Of a stretch of 64,000 nt of DNA, positions 1 to 12,783 are shown in pieces (the stretch's first letter is position 1; each line of letters starts with the position of its first letter). The notes beneath the pieces are model-generated. The model worked only from the letters and a program-made list of their open reading frames with translations. It ran no database searches and was not told the origin of the DNA. Source of the stretch: an uncultured Planctomycetota bacterium (GTDB taxonomy: Bacteria > Planctomycetota > Phycisphaerae > UBA1845 > Fen-1342); NCBI GenBank assembly GCA_900696525.1, contig CAADGL010000011.1, forward strand, positions 124,001 through 188,000, in the 5' to 3' direction. The position numbers and the translations under genes are program-made.

Positions 1-2
1 TG

Positions 3-1289
<1,287 letters not shown>

Positions 1290-1346
1290 CAGGCGGCCGG
1301 CCCGCGCGGCCGCGAGCGGGCTCCCGCGTTCGTGCCTTCCCGTGAC

Positions 1347-2372
1347 CTACGCCTGTCCCGCGTAGTACCGCGAGATCGTCGGCACCAGGTACTCGCCGAA
1401 CGCCCGGTCCGCGTCATATTCCGGCTTCCAGCCCCAGTCCTGCCGCGCCGCCGTGTCGTCCACGTCCGCCGGCCAGCTGTCCACGATCGCCGCCCGGGCG
1501 CGGTCGGGCTGAAACGTGATCTCCGCCCCAGGGAACGCCGCCAGCACGCGCCGGCGAATCTCCCCCGCGCTGAGGCTGAACGCTCCGATGTTGTAGATTC
1601 GCTGCCGCAGCCTCGACACCGGCGCCGCCGCGAGCTGCGTCAGCGCCCGGATCGCATCCGGCATCGCCATGAACGGCAGCCGGGCATGCTCCCCCACGAA
1701 ACAGGCGTAGGGCCTCCCGGCCGCGGCCGCGTGGATCATCTCCGGCGCGAAGTCGCTCGTGCCGCCGGTCGGCATCGTCGTCGCGCTGATCAGCCCGGGA
1801 AACCGCAGCGCCCGGAAATCGACGCCGCTGGTCCGCGGCTCGGCCGAGAGCTGGCGGTAATACTGCGCGTAATAGCGCCCGAGCTGCTCGCAGTAGAGCT
1901 TGTTGCAGCCGTACATCGTCGTCGGGAAGTTGTGATCGACCTCGCGCACGCGGGCGCAGGCCGCCTTGGTCTCCAGGTCGGGCAGGCCGTAGACGGCGAT
2001 CGAGCTCGGGAACATGAACAGCACCGGCCGCCCGTGCCAGACGGCCTGCTCGTGCGCGAGCTTCAGCAGGTTCAGCGTGCCCTCCACGTTGACGCGGTGG
2101 GCCGTGTCGGGCGAGTACTCGGCCCGCGTGCTCAGCAGCGCCGCAAGGTGGTAGATCGCCCGCAGCTCGTACTCGCTCACCAGCCGCTGAAGCAGGTCCA
2201 CCTCCAGGATGTCGCCAACGACCGTCGCCGCGACCTTGCCTTGCAGCCCCTCGTCCAGCGGCTTCAGGTCGAGCGCCACCACGCTCACGTCCGCCACGCG
2301 CGAGAAGTGCTCGATCAGCCCGTGGCCGATCTCCCCGTTTGCACCCGTGATCAGCGTGACCGGCCGGCGCAT
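1347..2372 (-). CDS. Short-chain L-threonine 3-dehydrogenase (epimerase-like fold)
   Basis: 341-aa NAD-dependent extended SDR. It has an N-terminal TLITGANGEIGHGL nucleotide-binding loop, a conserved HLAALLS segment, PSSIAVYG, and a YGCNK motif giving the catalytic Tyr/Lys. The segment RFPGLISATTMPTGGTSDFA and the later IVDSWPADVDDTAARQDWGW are those of the UDP-galactose-epimerase-like threonine dehydrogenases, which oxidise L-threonine to 2-amino-3-ketobutyrate, rather than of sugar epimerases. The start at 2372 is chosen because GGAGGG lies about 10 nt upstream; a longer frame to 2426 adds residues unlike the family. It stands alone, tail-to-tail with pntB. A sugar-nucleotide epimerase is the alternative call. 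Confidence 0.85.
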   Translation of the reverse strand: MRRPVTLITGANGEIGHGLIEHFSRVADVSVVALDLKPLDEGLQGKVAATVVGDILEVDLLQRLVSEYELRAIYHLAALLSTRAEYSPDTAHRVNVEGTLNLLKLAHEQAVWHGRPVLFMFPSSIAVYGLPDLETKAACARVREVDHNFPTTMYGCNKLYCEQLGRYYAQYYRQLSAEPRTSGVDFRALRFPGLISATTMPTGGTSDFAPEMIHAAAAGRPYACFVGEHARLPFMAMPDAIRALTQLAAAPVSRLRQRIYNIGAFSLSAGEIRRRVLAAFPGAEITFQPDRARAAIVDSWPADVDDTAARQDWGWKPEYDADRAFGEYLVPTISRYYAGQA

Positions 2373-2509
2373 GCGACGACTCCCTCCATTACAGCCAAGT
2401 GTGACGCAAAGCCCGGAACCGGGCAAGCCACGCCCCCGCGGCGAGGCGCCGAGACGCCGGGGCCCCGCGCCCGGCCGGCCAGAAACGCCGCCCGACGCGC
2501 GCCGCCGTG

Positions 2510-2515
2510 TATACT
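2510..2515 (+). promoter_or_regulatory. Possible -10 box for ruvX
   Basis: TATACT stands out in a GC-rich intergenic stretch 58 nt upstream of the ruvX start. I see no convincing -35 at the right spacing, so this is a candidate only. Confidence 0.4.
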
Positions 2516-2573
2516 CCGATCAGCGTCGTGGCCAAACGACCGCTGGACGCGCGCCGACCCAGAGGGGAATCGC

Positions 2574-3026
2574 ATGACACGCCGCTCACAACGATTGGCC
2601 GGCGTCGATTATGGCGCTCGACGCATCGGCCTGGCCATGAGCGACACCCGGCTGCGGCTCGCCTCACCCGCCGCGATCCTGAGCGGCGCCGGCCATCCCC
2701 GTCGCGATGCCCAGGCCGTGCACGCCTGGGCGCTGGAGAACGAGGCGACCGAGCTGGTGGTCGGCATGCCGCTGAACATGGACGGCACCGCCGGCCCCCA
2801 GGCCGAGCTCACGCGGCGTTTCATCGCCGCCCTGCGAGCGCTCGGCGGGCTGCCCGTGCACGAGTGGGACGAGCGCCTGAGCACCTTCCGCGCCGATGAG
2901 CTGCTCGACGACCTCGGCGCCCGCGGCCGCCGGCGCACGGCGCGACGCGACGCGCTCGCCGCCCAGGTCATCCTCCAGTCGTTCCTGGACGCGCGCGCCC
3001 CCGCCGACGAGAAGGGCGACCTGTAG
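2574..3026 (+). CDS. ruvX: Putative Holliday junction resolvase / pre-16S rRNA nuclease YqgF
   Basis: 150-aa RNase H-fold nuclease of the YqgF/RuvX family, whose members mature the 16S rRNA 5' end and are annotated as Holliday junction resolvases. The N-terminal GVDYGARRIGLAMSD holds the first catalytic Asp. VVGMPLNMDGT and the ERLST strand follow, then a C-terminal DALAAQVILQSFLD with the last acidic residue. The ATG at 2574 follows an AGAGGGG Shine-Dalgarno; a much longer upstream frame is only the antisense of the dehydrogenase gene. The stop lies 2 nt before the next start, so the two are probably co-transcribed. Confidence 0.92.
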   Translation: MTRRSQRLAGVDYGARRIGLAMSDTRLRLASPAAILSGAGHPRRDAQAVHAWALENEATELVVGMPLNMDGTAGPQAELTRRFIAALRALGGLPVHEWDERLSTFRADELLDDLGARGRRRTARRDALAAQVILQSFLDARAPADEKGDL

Positions 3027-3028
3027 CC

Positions 3029-3553
3029 ATGATCCTCGGCCTGCTTTCCGACAGCCACGGCCGCCACGAGCGTACCGCCGCTGCCCTGCGCCTGCTCCGC
3101 GATCATGGGGCTGCCGCGTTCATCCACTGCGGCGACATCGGCGACGAACGCGTGCTCGATGTGCTGGCCGAGTACGCGGTGCAGTTCGTCTGGGGCAACA
3201 ACGATCAGCCCGATGCGTCGCTGCTGCGCTACTGCCGAGCGCTGGGCCTGAACCCGCCGGCGGAGCCGCCGCTGAGAGCCGAGCACGGCGGGCGCCGGCT
3301 GTGCGTGTTTCATGGGCACGAGCCGCTCTTCTGGCGCGTCGTCCGAGTCCTGGAGCGTGGGCAGCCGGCGGCGCTGCACGAGTTGCTCGGGCCGGTTGAC
3401 TACGTCTTCTTCGGACACACGCACGTGGCGTCCGACGCGCGGCTTGGCGACGTGCGGCTCATCAACCCCGGTGCGCTGACCCGCGCCGCCGAGTACACCG
3501 TCGCCACGCTCGACCTCGCCTCCGACGCCTTGCGCTTCCATACGGTCGACTAG
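3029..3553 (+). CDS. YfcE/MJ0936-type metallophosphoesterase
   Basis: 174-aa calcineurin-like phosphoesterase. Metal-binding motifs are in family order: LLSDSHG near the N-terminus, HCGDIGD, WGNND, FHGHEP and FFGHTHVA, then an NPGA strand close to the end. Homologues hydrolyse phosphodiester model substrates; the natural substrate is usually unknown and cannot be told here. It starts 2 nt after ruvX and probably shares its transcript. No signal peptide is visible, so it is cytosolic. Confidence 0.9.
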   Translation: MILGLLSDSHGRHERTAAALRLLRDHGAAAFIHCGDIGDERVLDVLAEYAVQFVWGNNDQPDASLLRYCRALGLNPPAEPPLRAEHGGRRLCVFHGHEPLFWRVVRVLERGQPAALHELLGPVDYVFFGHTHVASDARLGDVRLINPGALTRAAEYTVATLDLASDALRFHTVD

Positions 3554-3636
3554 TCGTCGCAAACCCGGCCCATTCACCCGGCTTGCCCTGGCGCCTGCGC
3601 CCCGTTTCAATACGGCCAGAAACCGGAGCCAACCGC

Positions 3637-6469
<2,833 letters not shown>

Positions 6470-6491
6470 GCGACCCAGGGGAGGCCGCGCC

Positions 6492-7610
6492 ATGCTGGAG
6501 CCCGCCGCACGACCTGACCCCGACGCGCCAGCTCTCCCACCGGGCGTCGGTGAGGATTGGCGGCTGCCCGTCGACCTCTCCTGCCCAACGTGCCGCTACA
6601 ACCTGCGCGCCTTGCGCTTGCCGCGCTGCCCGGAGTGCGGCGGGCGCTTCCGCTGGCAGGCGCTGCTCAACGTCGCGTGCCCGCGCTGCGGCCAGCACCT
6701 CGGCGCGGTCGAAGGCAGCGAGTGCCCGGCGTGCGCCTTGCCGTTGAACTGGCAGTCCCTCTTCGAATCGGCCCAGCCCCGGCACTTCGACCAGGGGTAC
6801 GAATACACCGACCGCCCCTTTCGAGCCATGCTCGCCGCCTGGTGGACCACGCGCCGCCCGAAGCGCTTCTGGGACCGCATCGCCATCGAGCTGCCGCCCA
6901 ATCTGCACCGTCTGCGCTGGTACCTCGGCGTGGCGCTCGCGCTCGGCGCCGTCACGGTTCTCGGGCCGCTGGCGCTCGCCTGGTATCAGCAAGCGCAAGC
7001 TGGCCAGCTCACGGTCTTGCGCCTCCTCTACGGCAGCCTCGTCGGCTGGCTCGCCGTCTGCTCACTCGGCACGCTGCTGCCGCTGATCACCTTTGCCGCG
7101 CTCCCCTTCTTCACGCCGACCATGACCCGCTTCCGAATCCGCCGCGATCAGCTCCTGCGCTGCGCCGCCTACGGATGCACGCCGCTCGTATGGACCGCCG
7201 CTATCATGATGTTCGGCGGCATCCTGATCTGGCTGGGCTGGCAACTGGCGCGCCTCGCGGCTTGGCCGCCGGGCTTGCCGCGCGCCGTGTGGTATCCCCA
7301 GTTGTTCGATATCAACTGGCTGCTGGACGCGCTTGCGGGTGGCGGGCGATGGCCGGGCCTCGACGTCGTCGCCCTCCCCTTCTGGCTGAACCTGCTGGTC
7401 GTGTTGCTGCTGGGGCTGGGCGGCGGGCCGTGGTGCTGGCGCTTCACGTACGTGGCGCTGCGCGGCTACCTGCGCCTCGATCGGCGCAACGCGTGGGCGC
7501 TGCTGCTCAGCACGCAAACCATCGGCGTGCTGGCGCTGCTGGCGATCTGGAGCTCCTGGGGCCGGTTCCTGCGGGTCGCCGGCTACTGGCTGGCCCAATC
7601 GGGCTTCTGA
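6492..7610 (+). CDS. Zinc-ribbon multi-pass membrane protein, function unknown
   Basis: 372 aa. The first 90 residues carry four CxxC knuckles (CPTC, CPEC, CPRC, CPAC), consistent with two zinc ribbons. The rest has about five hydrophobic segments from residue 140 onward, with a YIP1-like impression but no motif I can name. The start at 6492 follows AGGGGAGG at good spacing. It is 22 nt after ligA and probably read from the same transcript. Proteins of this layout are common in planctomycetes, and I do not know a function. Confidence 0.8.
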   Translation: MLEPAARPDPDAPALPPGVGEDWRLPVDLSCPTCRYNLRALRLPRCPECGGRFRWQALLNVACPRCGQHLGAVEGSECPACALPLNWQSLFESAQPRHFDQGYEYTDRPFRAMLAAWWTTRRPKRFWDRIAIELPPNLHRLRWYLGVALALGAVTVLGPLALAWYQQAQAGQLTVLRLLYGSLVGWLAVCSLGTLLPLITFAALPFFTPTMTRFRIRRDQLLRCAAYGCTPLVWTAAIMMFGGILIWLGWQLARLAAWPPGLPRAVWYPQLFDINWLLDALAGGGRWPGLDVVALPFWLNLLVVLLLGLGGGPWCWRFTYVALRGYLRLDRRNAWALLLSTQTIGVLALLAIWSSWGRFLRVAGYWLAQSGF

Positions 7611-7659
7611 GCTGGGGTCCCGTGCGATCAACGCCACGCCGCTCTCTCCTGGGCGACGT

Positions 7660-7686
7660 CACTCGCTGGCGCTCGCGGCTCGTGCG
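7660..7686 (+). repeat. Dispersed 27-bp repeat, copy 1
   Basis: A 27-bp word beginning CACTCGCTGGCGCTCGCGG recurs at 42593-42619 with one mismatch. Here it runs into a perfect 9-bp hairpin (CGCGGCTCG, loop TG, CGAGCCGCG; 7674-7693). The 222-bp gap after the membrane-protein gene (7611-7832) contains this repeat and further GC-rich near-palindromes, but no gene I can support. Confidence 0.7.
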
Positions 7687-7832
7687 AGCCGCGACACGGC
7701 GCCCCGCCCACCGGCGCGGGTGTGCCCCGCGAGCCAGCGTGCGGTTCCCGCGGGACGCGAGCGCCGCCGCGTGGCGTCGCACGAGACGGCCAGCGCTGCG
7801 TTCACGTCAGACTCAGACTTCGCTCGTTGGGG

Positions 7833-8117
7833 TTATTGGGACTTGATGCGGATCGGCCCGGCGCGTGACTTCCGCGCCTCCTCGGTCTCGGCTTCTTCCT
7901 TGGTCATGCTGATGACCCGCGGCTGCGACACGGCCTCCTCGCGCTCGGTGTCCGCCTCGTCGAGCCAGTCCAGCACGCTGTCTTCCAGGCTCTTCTCCGC
8001 GGGCACGACGAACTTCTCGCCGCACTTCTTGCAACGTGCGGCCCGGCCGGCGGTCTCCGCCGGAAGGCGGTACCGCGCCCCGCAGTTGGGGCAGGTCATA
8101 CGGATTCCATCGCTCAC
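7833..8117 (-). CDS. Small zinc-ribbon (MJ0042-type) protein
   Basis: 94 aa. An N-terminal zinc ribbon (CPNCGARYRLP, then CKKCGEKFVVP) matches the MJ0042/zinc-ribbon family often found in planctomycete and myxobacterial proteins. The remainder is acidic and charged, with no membrane segment, and ends in a short basic tail. I choose the GTG at 8117 because GAGGTG lies 4-9 nt upstream; a longer frame to 8198 has no such signal. It stands alone between two converging repeat-rich gaps. Function unknown. Confidence 0.75.
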   Translation of the reverse strand: MSDGIRMTCPNCGARYRLPAETAGRAARCKKCGEKFVVPAEKSLEDSVLDWLDEADTEREEAVSQPRVISMTKEEAETEEARKSRAGPIRIKSQ

Positions 8118-8382
8118 AACGCACCTCGTCCGCTCGCAGCCGCCCTGCGCTCGCGCAGGCGCGACCTGTGTCCCGCCCCGTGCGGGACACGACCCCAATC
8201 GAACCCGATTGTCAGCCGAGACAAACAGTATGAACGAGGATGAGTGCGTCTATCAGCAACTCCGGCGCCGCGCTCAGCCATCCCGCAGCGCCACGTTCTT
8301 ATGATCTTATCAGGCTAGCACGCCGTGGCATCTGATTCAAGGGGAATTCCGCGCCGCCTGCCGCCGCCGGCCTCCGAGTCAA

Positions 8383-10023
8383 TCACGGCCGGAACCACTG
8401 CCGGCACGACCGGCACAGCTCCTGGCCCCCCCAGGCCCGCTCCTCGTGAATCCCCCTCAGCCGGCGCAGCCCCTCGCCCGCCCAGATCGCCCGCAGCGGC
8501 TCGCGGGTCCAGTCGCCCAGCGCCGACGCCCCAGCCACGTCCTGCCCGCACTGGGCCACCTTCCCGTCCGCCAGCAGCGTCAGCCGCCGGCCGAGTCGCC
8601 GGCACGGGCCGCGCACCGCCGGCGTGAATGGAATCAGCGAATCCGGCGCTATCCGCCCGGAGTAGTCGTTGTGCCCGTGCAGCACGGCCGAGCCGACGGC
8701 GGCCGTCCAGCGGTCGAAGAACGTCTCCACCTCGGCCATCGTCGCCTCGCAGCGCGTCATGCTGGGTACCACGATCGGCGCCGGGCTGGCACGCTCCCGC
8801 CGCAGCGAACGCAGCCGCTCCACATTCGCGACGACCTGCTCGAACCCGTCGCGGCGATTCACGCGCCGGTAGGTCTCCGCCGAGTCCGCGTCCAGTTGCA
8901 CTTCGACCACGTCGACCCGATGCTCAAATAGCGCCTCGCACGCCGCCTCCGGCAACTCTACCAGCGGCGTCGCGACCGCCAGCCCGCAGACGCCCGCTGC
9001 CCGCAATCGTCCGCACGCCTCGGCAAACCGCGGGTGCAGCAACGGGTCGCCGTGGCCCGCCAGCACGACCAGGCGATCGTCGTACCCAGCCAGCTCCGCC
9101 GCGAGCCGCCCCAGCGCGTCGAAATCCACCAGCCGCCGCGACCCCGCCCGCCCGCCGCGCGGACGCAGCGTCGTTTCCGGCAGCGGGTCATCCGTGGTCA
9201 GCTCGATCTCGACCTCCGGCGGTAGCGGATCGGTGGCGCAATCGAGACGGCGCAGTGTCCGGCAGAGTTCGAGCGCCGTGCAGTCTTCACCGGCGTGCTC
9301 GAAGGCGGCGGCCAGCAGCTCGCGCGAGCGGAGCGTGTCGCCGGTGAGCCGGGCGCGCGTCTCGTAGATGTCCGCGGGCACGCGCACGCACTCGGCGCGG
9401 GCGATCGGGTCGGCCCGCGGCGTCTCCGGGCGGTACGAGAGCAGCACGCCGACCGGCGCGCCGGCCTGCACCAGCGCCTGCACGACCTCGCGCGTCAGCA
9501 CGATCCCCGCGAGTCCGGGCGGCGCCTGCGTCACGACGAAAGCCGCATCGCCGCCGCTCTCGCGCAGGTGCCGCACCATCTGGCCGGCGATTGCCGCATC
9601 GAAGGCCGGCGAGTGGGCGTCGATGCACAGCGCGGCGTCGGCCTCGCACGAGATCAGCACGCGGGCGGCGACGATCGGCTCAACGAACTCGTCAAAGTAC
9701 GTCATGCCCAGCGGCGCGCCGCGCCAGGCATGCAGGTTCCACTTCCGCGCGCAGCGGATCAGCTCCAGCCGCGGCCGGTGTCCCGCGTCGATCTCCAGTA
9801 GTCTGATCCGCCCCTCCACGCCCGACTCGCGCAGCGCCGCCGCCGCGGCCTGCGCGTCGCGCGGCGACACGCACAGCACGCGCTGCTCTACACCGGCGAC
9901 CTGCGCCGCGCGGCGGAGCGCGTGGTGCAGGATCGGCCGCGAGCCCAGGCGCTCGCCCAGTCGCGACGGCCCGCCCAGCAGCGCACGCTCGAAATCAGCC
10001 AGTACGGCCGCGATCACCTTCAC
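8383..10023 (-). CDS. SpsF-like nucleotidyltransferase fused to degenerate radical SAM/SPASM domain
   Basis: 546 aa. Residues 1-230 look like an SpsF/CMP-NeuAc-synthetase-type NTP transferase (MKVIAAVLA start, HHALRRA, an internal SYRPETPR). Residues about 270-546 follow a radical SAM barrel, including ELTT and LAGHGDPLLHP, and then a SPASM-like tail (GPCRRL, KVAQCGQD, LCRSCRQW). The expected CxxxCxxC cluster after ELTT is absent, replaced by DDPLPET. The 4-nt ATGA overlap with the Maf-like gene makes a tight operon, pointing to glycan modification, perhaps of flagellin. Whether it keeps radical chemistry is doubtful. Confidence 0.72.
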   Translation of the reverse strand: MKVIAAVLADFERALLGGPSRLGERLGSRPILHHALRRAAQVAGVEQRVLCVSPRDAQAAAAALRESGVEGRIRLLEIDAGHRPRLELIRCARKWNLHAWRGAPLGMTYFDEFVEPIVAARVLISCEADAALCIDAHSPAFDAAIAGQMVRHLRESGGDAAFVVTQAPPGLAGIVLTREVVQALVQAGAPVGVLLSYRPETPRADPIARAECVRVPADIYETRARLTGDTLRSRELLAAAFEHAGEDCTALELCRTLRRLDCATDPLPPEVEIELTTDDPLPETTLRPRGGRAGSRRLVDFDALGRLAAELAGYDDRLVVLAGHGDPLLHPRFAEACGRLRAAGVCGLAVATPLVELPEAACEALFEHRVDVVEVQLDADSAETYRRVNRRDGFEQVVANVERLRSLRRERASPAPIVVPSMTRCEATMAEVETFFDRWTAAVGSAVLHGHNDYSGRIAPDSLIPFTPAVRGPCRRLGRRLTLLADGKVAQCGQDVAGASALGDWTREPLRAIWAGEGLRRLRGIHEERAWGGQELCRSCRQWFRP

Positions 10024-11948
10024 CGGAGCTGCTCCTCGGCGCGCCCCAGCACTTCCGGCAGCGTCCGCCGCAGGAACTCGCAGCCGTCAAGAAACGACTC
10101 GACGAACTCGCGGTCACGCTTCAAGCGCTGCCTCACCGTGGCCTGCGTGTCGAATTCGCTTTCGCTGAGCCGGCGGTCCGCGCTGTAGCGCCGCAGCTCC
10201 GCCGCCTGTGACACCTCGAGCACGAGTCCGTACGTGTCGTCGTGCTCCAGCATCCGCTCCCGCAGGGCGTCGACCTCCACGAGCCGCCGGTTGAACTCCG
10301 CCGGCCGCTCGGTCAGCTCCCAGAGCTCCGCCAGGCAGTCGCGCATCCGCGAGGCGATCTCGCGGACGCGCTCGACGTCGTCGAGCCGCGCCCGCAGCGC
10401 CGCCCGCACCTGCGCCCCATCGGGGGCGCGCTCCGGCGGCAGGCACAGCAGGTCGTCAGGCAGCCGCCGCGTGCAGTACGTCGCCGCGGCGTCGGCGAGC
10501 GAAAGCCGGGTCGCGCCGGCCAGCGGCAGGCCCGAGGGGCCGATTTGGACCACGCGGGCCGCGCAGCGCGCGAAGTCCGCCTGAAACTGCTCGGCATAGT
10601 GCAGCATCAGCTCGTCGCTGTAGGTCGAGCGCCCGGCGGCGTCGGTCACCCGCCTGAGGATGTTGCGGTTTCGCACGATGCGCTCCCAGTGCTTCATCTC
10701 GACCGTCTGAAAGCGCCCCAGCTCGGGCTCCCAGATGCGCTCGACCGCCGTGCCCGGCGGGTAGAACAACCCTTCGCTGAAGCACAGGTCCTGTCCAACC
10801 AGCAGGATCGGGTCGCAGCCCAGGTGCTGGGCCAAGTAGAAGGCCAGGTGCGCCACGGTGCTGCCCGCTTTCAGCCCCTCGTGCCGCGGCGCCGCCTCGC
10901 GCAGCAGGCGCTGATACAGCGGGTTGTGCAGAACGATCCGGCGCCCGGGATACAGGTCCAGCACCTTCGCGGGCGCCTTCGGCTCGGCCACCAGCACGCA
11001 ATCCCCCACGTCTCCCAGCCCCTCGAAGAAGCCCGCGGATATTTCGTGGTAGTCGAGGCTCGTTACAAAGTGCGGCGGGCATCCGAGATCGTGCATCAGC
11101 CGCAGGACCGTCTGCACGCCGATGATCACCGCCCGATCGCGCAGCGCCAGCACGCCCTCGATCTCGCGCGCCAGCGACGGCCCGGCGGCCACCACGATCG
11201 CCGCGTAGCCGGCGGCGCGGTTGCGCAGCGTCTCCACCCCGGGGTTGCGCAGATACGCCGCCAGGTTGCCGCTGACGTTGCGGAACGTGATCCGCGCCAC
11301 TTTCAGCAGCGTCACCATCTGCATCCGCCCGAATGCCAGGAACTCCGTCAGCAGCTTCTGCACGTCGGCGAAGAACGCGCTCCCGCGGCGCCGCGCGTGC
11401 GGCGGCGTCAGAATGCGCGTGCCCAGCAACAGGTCGGCCGTCCACGGTGCGAGCGCGTCGTGCAGCACGTCTTTGCGCGCCTCGCTCAGCACCACCAGCC
11501 GTCCCTGCTCGATCGGCGCCCGCAGGTCGTGCAGGCACAGCGCCGCCTTCACCAGCGCCAGGTCCGGCTCGGCCACGATCAGCAGCGGCCGCCTCAGACG
11601 GGCTTCGAGCGCGGGCAGCACGTGCCCCAGCCCGACACCGCAGAGCAGCACCGCCGATGTTTCGTCCGGGTCGAGCGTCTCGGCCAGCCGGCGCGCCTCG
11701 GCGAGCGGCTGGCGTTGGCTGTGCAGCAGGATGGGGCGTCCGTCGTCGGCGCGGGCCTGGGCGGTCGGCACGCCCTCGGGAGTCGAACTCAGCTCGGGGG
11801 TCTCGGCGAACGGCACGCGGTCGATGCGCTCTGCCAGCGCCGGGTTCCGCCGATAGAGCGCCGCCATGTTCCCCACGTACGTGCTTGCGCAGCTCGGAGG
11901 GCGCGGCGCCCGACGCCCGGCCTGGGCTGTTTCGACGATCGTCCGCAC
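10020..11948 (-). CDS. Maf/DUF115-family motility-associated glycosylation protein
   Basis: 642 aa. The N-terminal YRRNPALAERI segment and the central Rossmann-like block (AIVVAAGPSLAREIEGVL, then VTSLDYHE and LLVGQDLCFSEG) are typical of the Maf/DUF115 family (6-hydroxymethylpterin diphosphokinase MptE-like fold). In flagellated bacteria these transfer nonulosonic-type sugars to flagellin. The C-terminal ~150 residues look helical. The start is a GTG at 11948 with only a weak upstream GGTGAG; an ATG 27 codons later is possible. It is followed by the SpsF-like gene with a 4-nt overlap. Sugar and acceptor cannot be told. Confidence 0.82.
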   Translation of the reverse strand: MRTIVETAQAGRRAPRPPSCASTYVGNMAALYRRNPALAERIDRVPFAETPELSSTPEGVPTAQARADDGRPILLHSQRQPLAEARRLAETLDPDETSAVLLCGVGLGHVLPALEARLRRPLLIVAEPDLALVKAALCLHDLRAPIEQGRLVVLSEARKDVLHDALAPWTADLLLGTRILTPPHARRRGSAFFADVQKLLTEFLAFGRMQMVTLLKVARITFRNVSGNLAAYLRNPGVETLRNRAAGYAAIVVAAGPSLAREIEGVLALRDRAVIIGVQTVLRLMHDLGCPPHFVTSLDYHEISAGFFEGLGDVGDCVLVAEPKAPAKVLDLYPGRRIVLHNPLYQRLLREAAPRHEGLKAGSTVAHLAFYLAQHLGCDPILLVGQDLCFSEGLFYPPGTAVERIWEPELGRFQTVEMKHWERIVRNRNILRRVTDAAGRSTYSDELMLHYAEQFQADFARCAARVVQIGPSGLPLAGATRLSLADAAATYCTRRLPDDLLCLPPERAPDGAQVRAALRARLDDVERVREIASRMRDCLAELWELTERPAEFNRRLVEVDALRERMLEHDDTYGLVLEVSQAAELRRYSADRRLSESEFDTQATVRQRLKRDREFVESFLDGCEFLRRTLPEVLGRAEEQLR

Positions 11949-12356
11949 AGGCTCACCGCCGTCTGCAAGAGACTCGCCTCCGCCGGCATCGGCTCAGCGC
12001 AGGGCGGCGGCGCGCGGAGCGGAGCGGCGGGGCGACCGGCTCGAAATACTGCATCGTCGCGCGGCGCCATCGGGACCGCGCGACCCGGGCAAAGGCCGCC
12101 CGTCTGGCGCACGAACTGCGCGAAGAGCGAATCGGAGTGGTCTACTCAGGTCGGCTCAGCCTACCCGCCGATAGGTCTGCATGTGTGGCCGACGCTCGCC
12201 CGGCCGTGAGGCTTGGGCGGGCGAACGACGGCTCCGGTCTCAGGCAAGCAAAGCGTGCAGCGGCGGTCGTCTCGTCGCGGAGTTGTTTTCACTCACGAGT
12301 TTGTGTCGCGTTTCCGTTTCTCACGTTTCGGGGAGTCCCCCAAGAGGAGTTCACAG
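11949..12356. other. 408-bp intergenic region between divergent genes
   Basis: This gap separates the start of the Maf-like gene from the small gene at 12357. I see no convincing coding frame; the frames that cross it are shadows. GC falls near 12280-12330 (a TTGTTTTCACTC run and T-rich stretch), a likely place for a promoter of the downstream gene, but no clear -10 can be named. A short GGGG/CCCC hairpin lies just before its ribosome binding site. GC-rich inverted words occur near 12192-12224. Confidence 0.5.
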
Positions 12357-12647
12357 ATGAACATTACGCAGAACAATGCCCAGAGCTACAACACGACCTA
12401 CGGCTGCCAGACCGTCGGCACGACGATCCCGTTCGACGCGATCAACGCGCCCGGCGCCTACATCTGCAACTGGAGCGGTCACCTGCTTCGCGTTCCCGAG
12501 GACGGCGTGACCCCCGGCCGCAGCCCGCTGGTCAACATCGTCGGCTGCGATCCGCTGACCGTCACGAAGATCAGCGACAACCCCTTCATCACCCTGACCA
12601 AGGCCAAGCTGCTGGCCAGCAACTGGGACCTGAACGTCAACTTCTAA
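12357..12647 (+). CDS. 96-aa protein of unknown function
   Basis: I do not recognise this protein. It is 96 aa, rich in Asn and Thr, with three cysteines, and begins MNITQNNAQSYNTTYGC. It has no signal peptide or membrane segment. The start is well supported by AGAGGAG 9 nt upstream. A strong hairpin terminator follows its stop by about 50 nt. The isolated monocistronic layout, with a long leader, suggests a well-expressed small protein, but this is inference only. The neighbouring ECF sigma/anti-sigma operon converges on it. Confidence 0.7.
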   Translation: MNITQNNAQSYNTTYGCQTVGTTIPFDAINAPGAYICNWSGHLLRVPEDGVTPGRSPLVNIVGCDPLTVTKISDNPFITLTKAKLLASNWDLNVNF

Positions 12648-12694
12648 GTCTGACGAACAGATCTCTCAGTCACGAGCCGACTCAACGCACGCTG

Positions 12695-12741
12695 TAAAAA
12701 ACCGACGGGCGGGGCCAACGCTCCGCCCGTCGGTTCGTTTT
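12695..12741. terminator. Bidirectional Rho-independent terminator
   Basis: An 11-bp perfect stem (CCGACGGGCGG 12702-12712 with CCGCCCGTCGG 12723-12733) is flanked by an A-tract on the left and a T-rich tract (TTCGTTTT) on the right. It lies between the convergent 96-aa gene and the anti-sigma gene and can serve both strands. Confidence 0.88.
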
Positions 12742-12783
12742 CCGGATGGCCGGCCTCGACGAGCCCCGCCGCCCTCGTCCCGC

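Noticed and set aside
1290..1346. Terminator after pntB
   Set aside because: Short GC-rich inverted words are present, but no U-tract. Not distinguishable from background.
1332..2573. N-terminal 414 codons of the long frame ending with ruvX
   Set aside because: Antisense to the dehydrogenase gene. The YqgF family N-terminus and an AGAGGGG site place the start at 2574.
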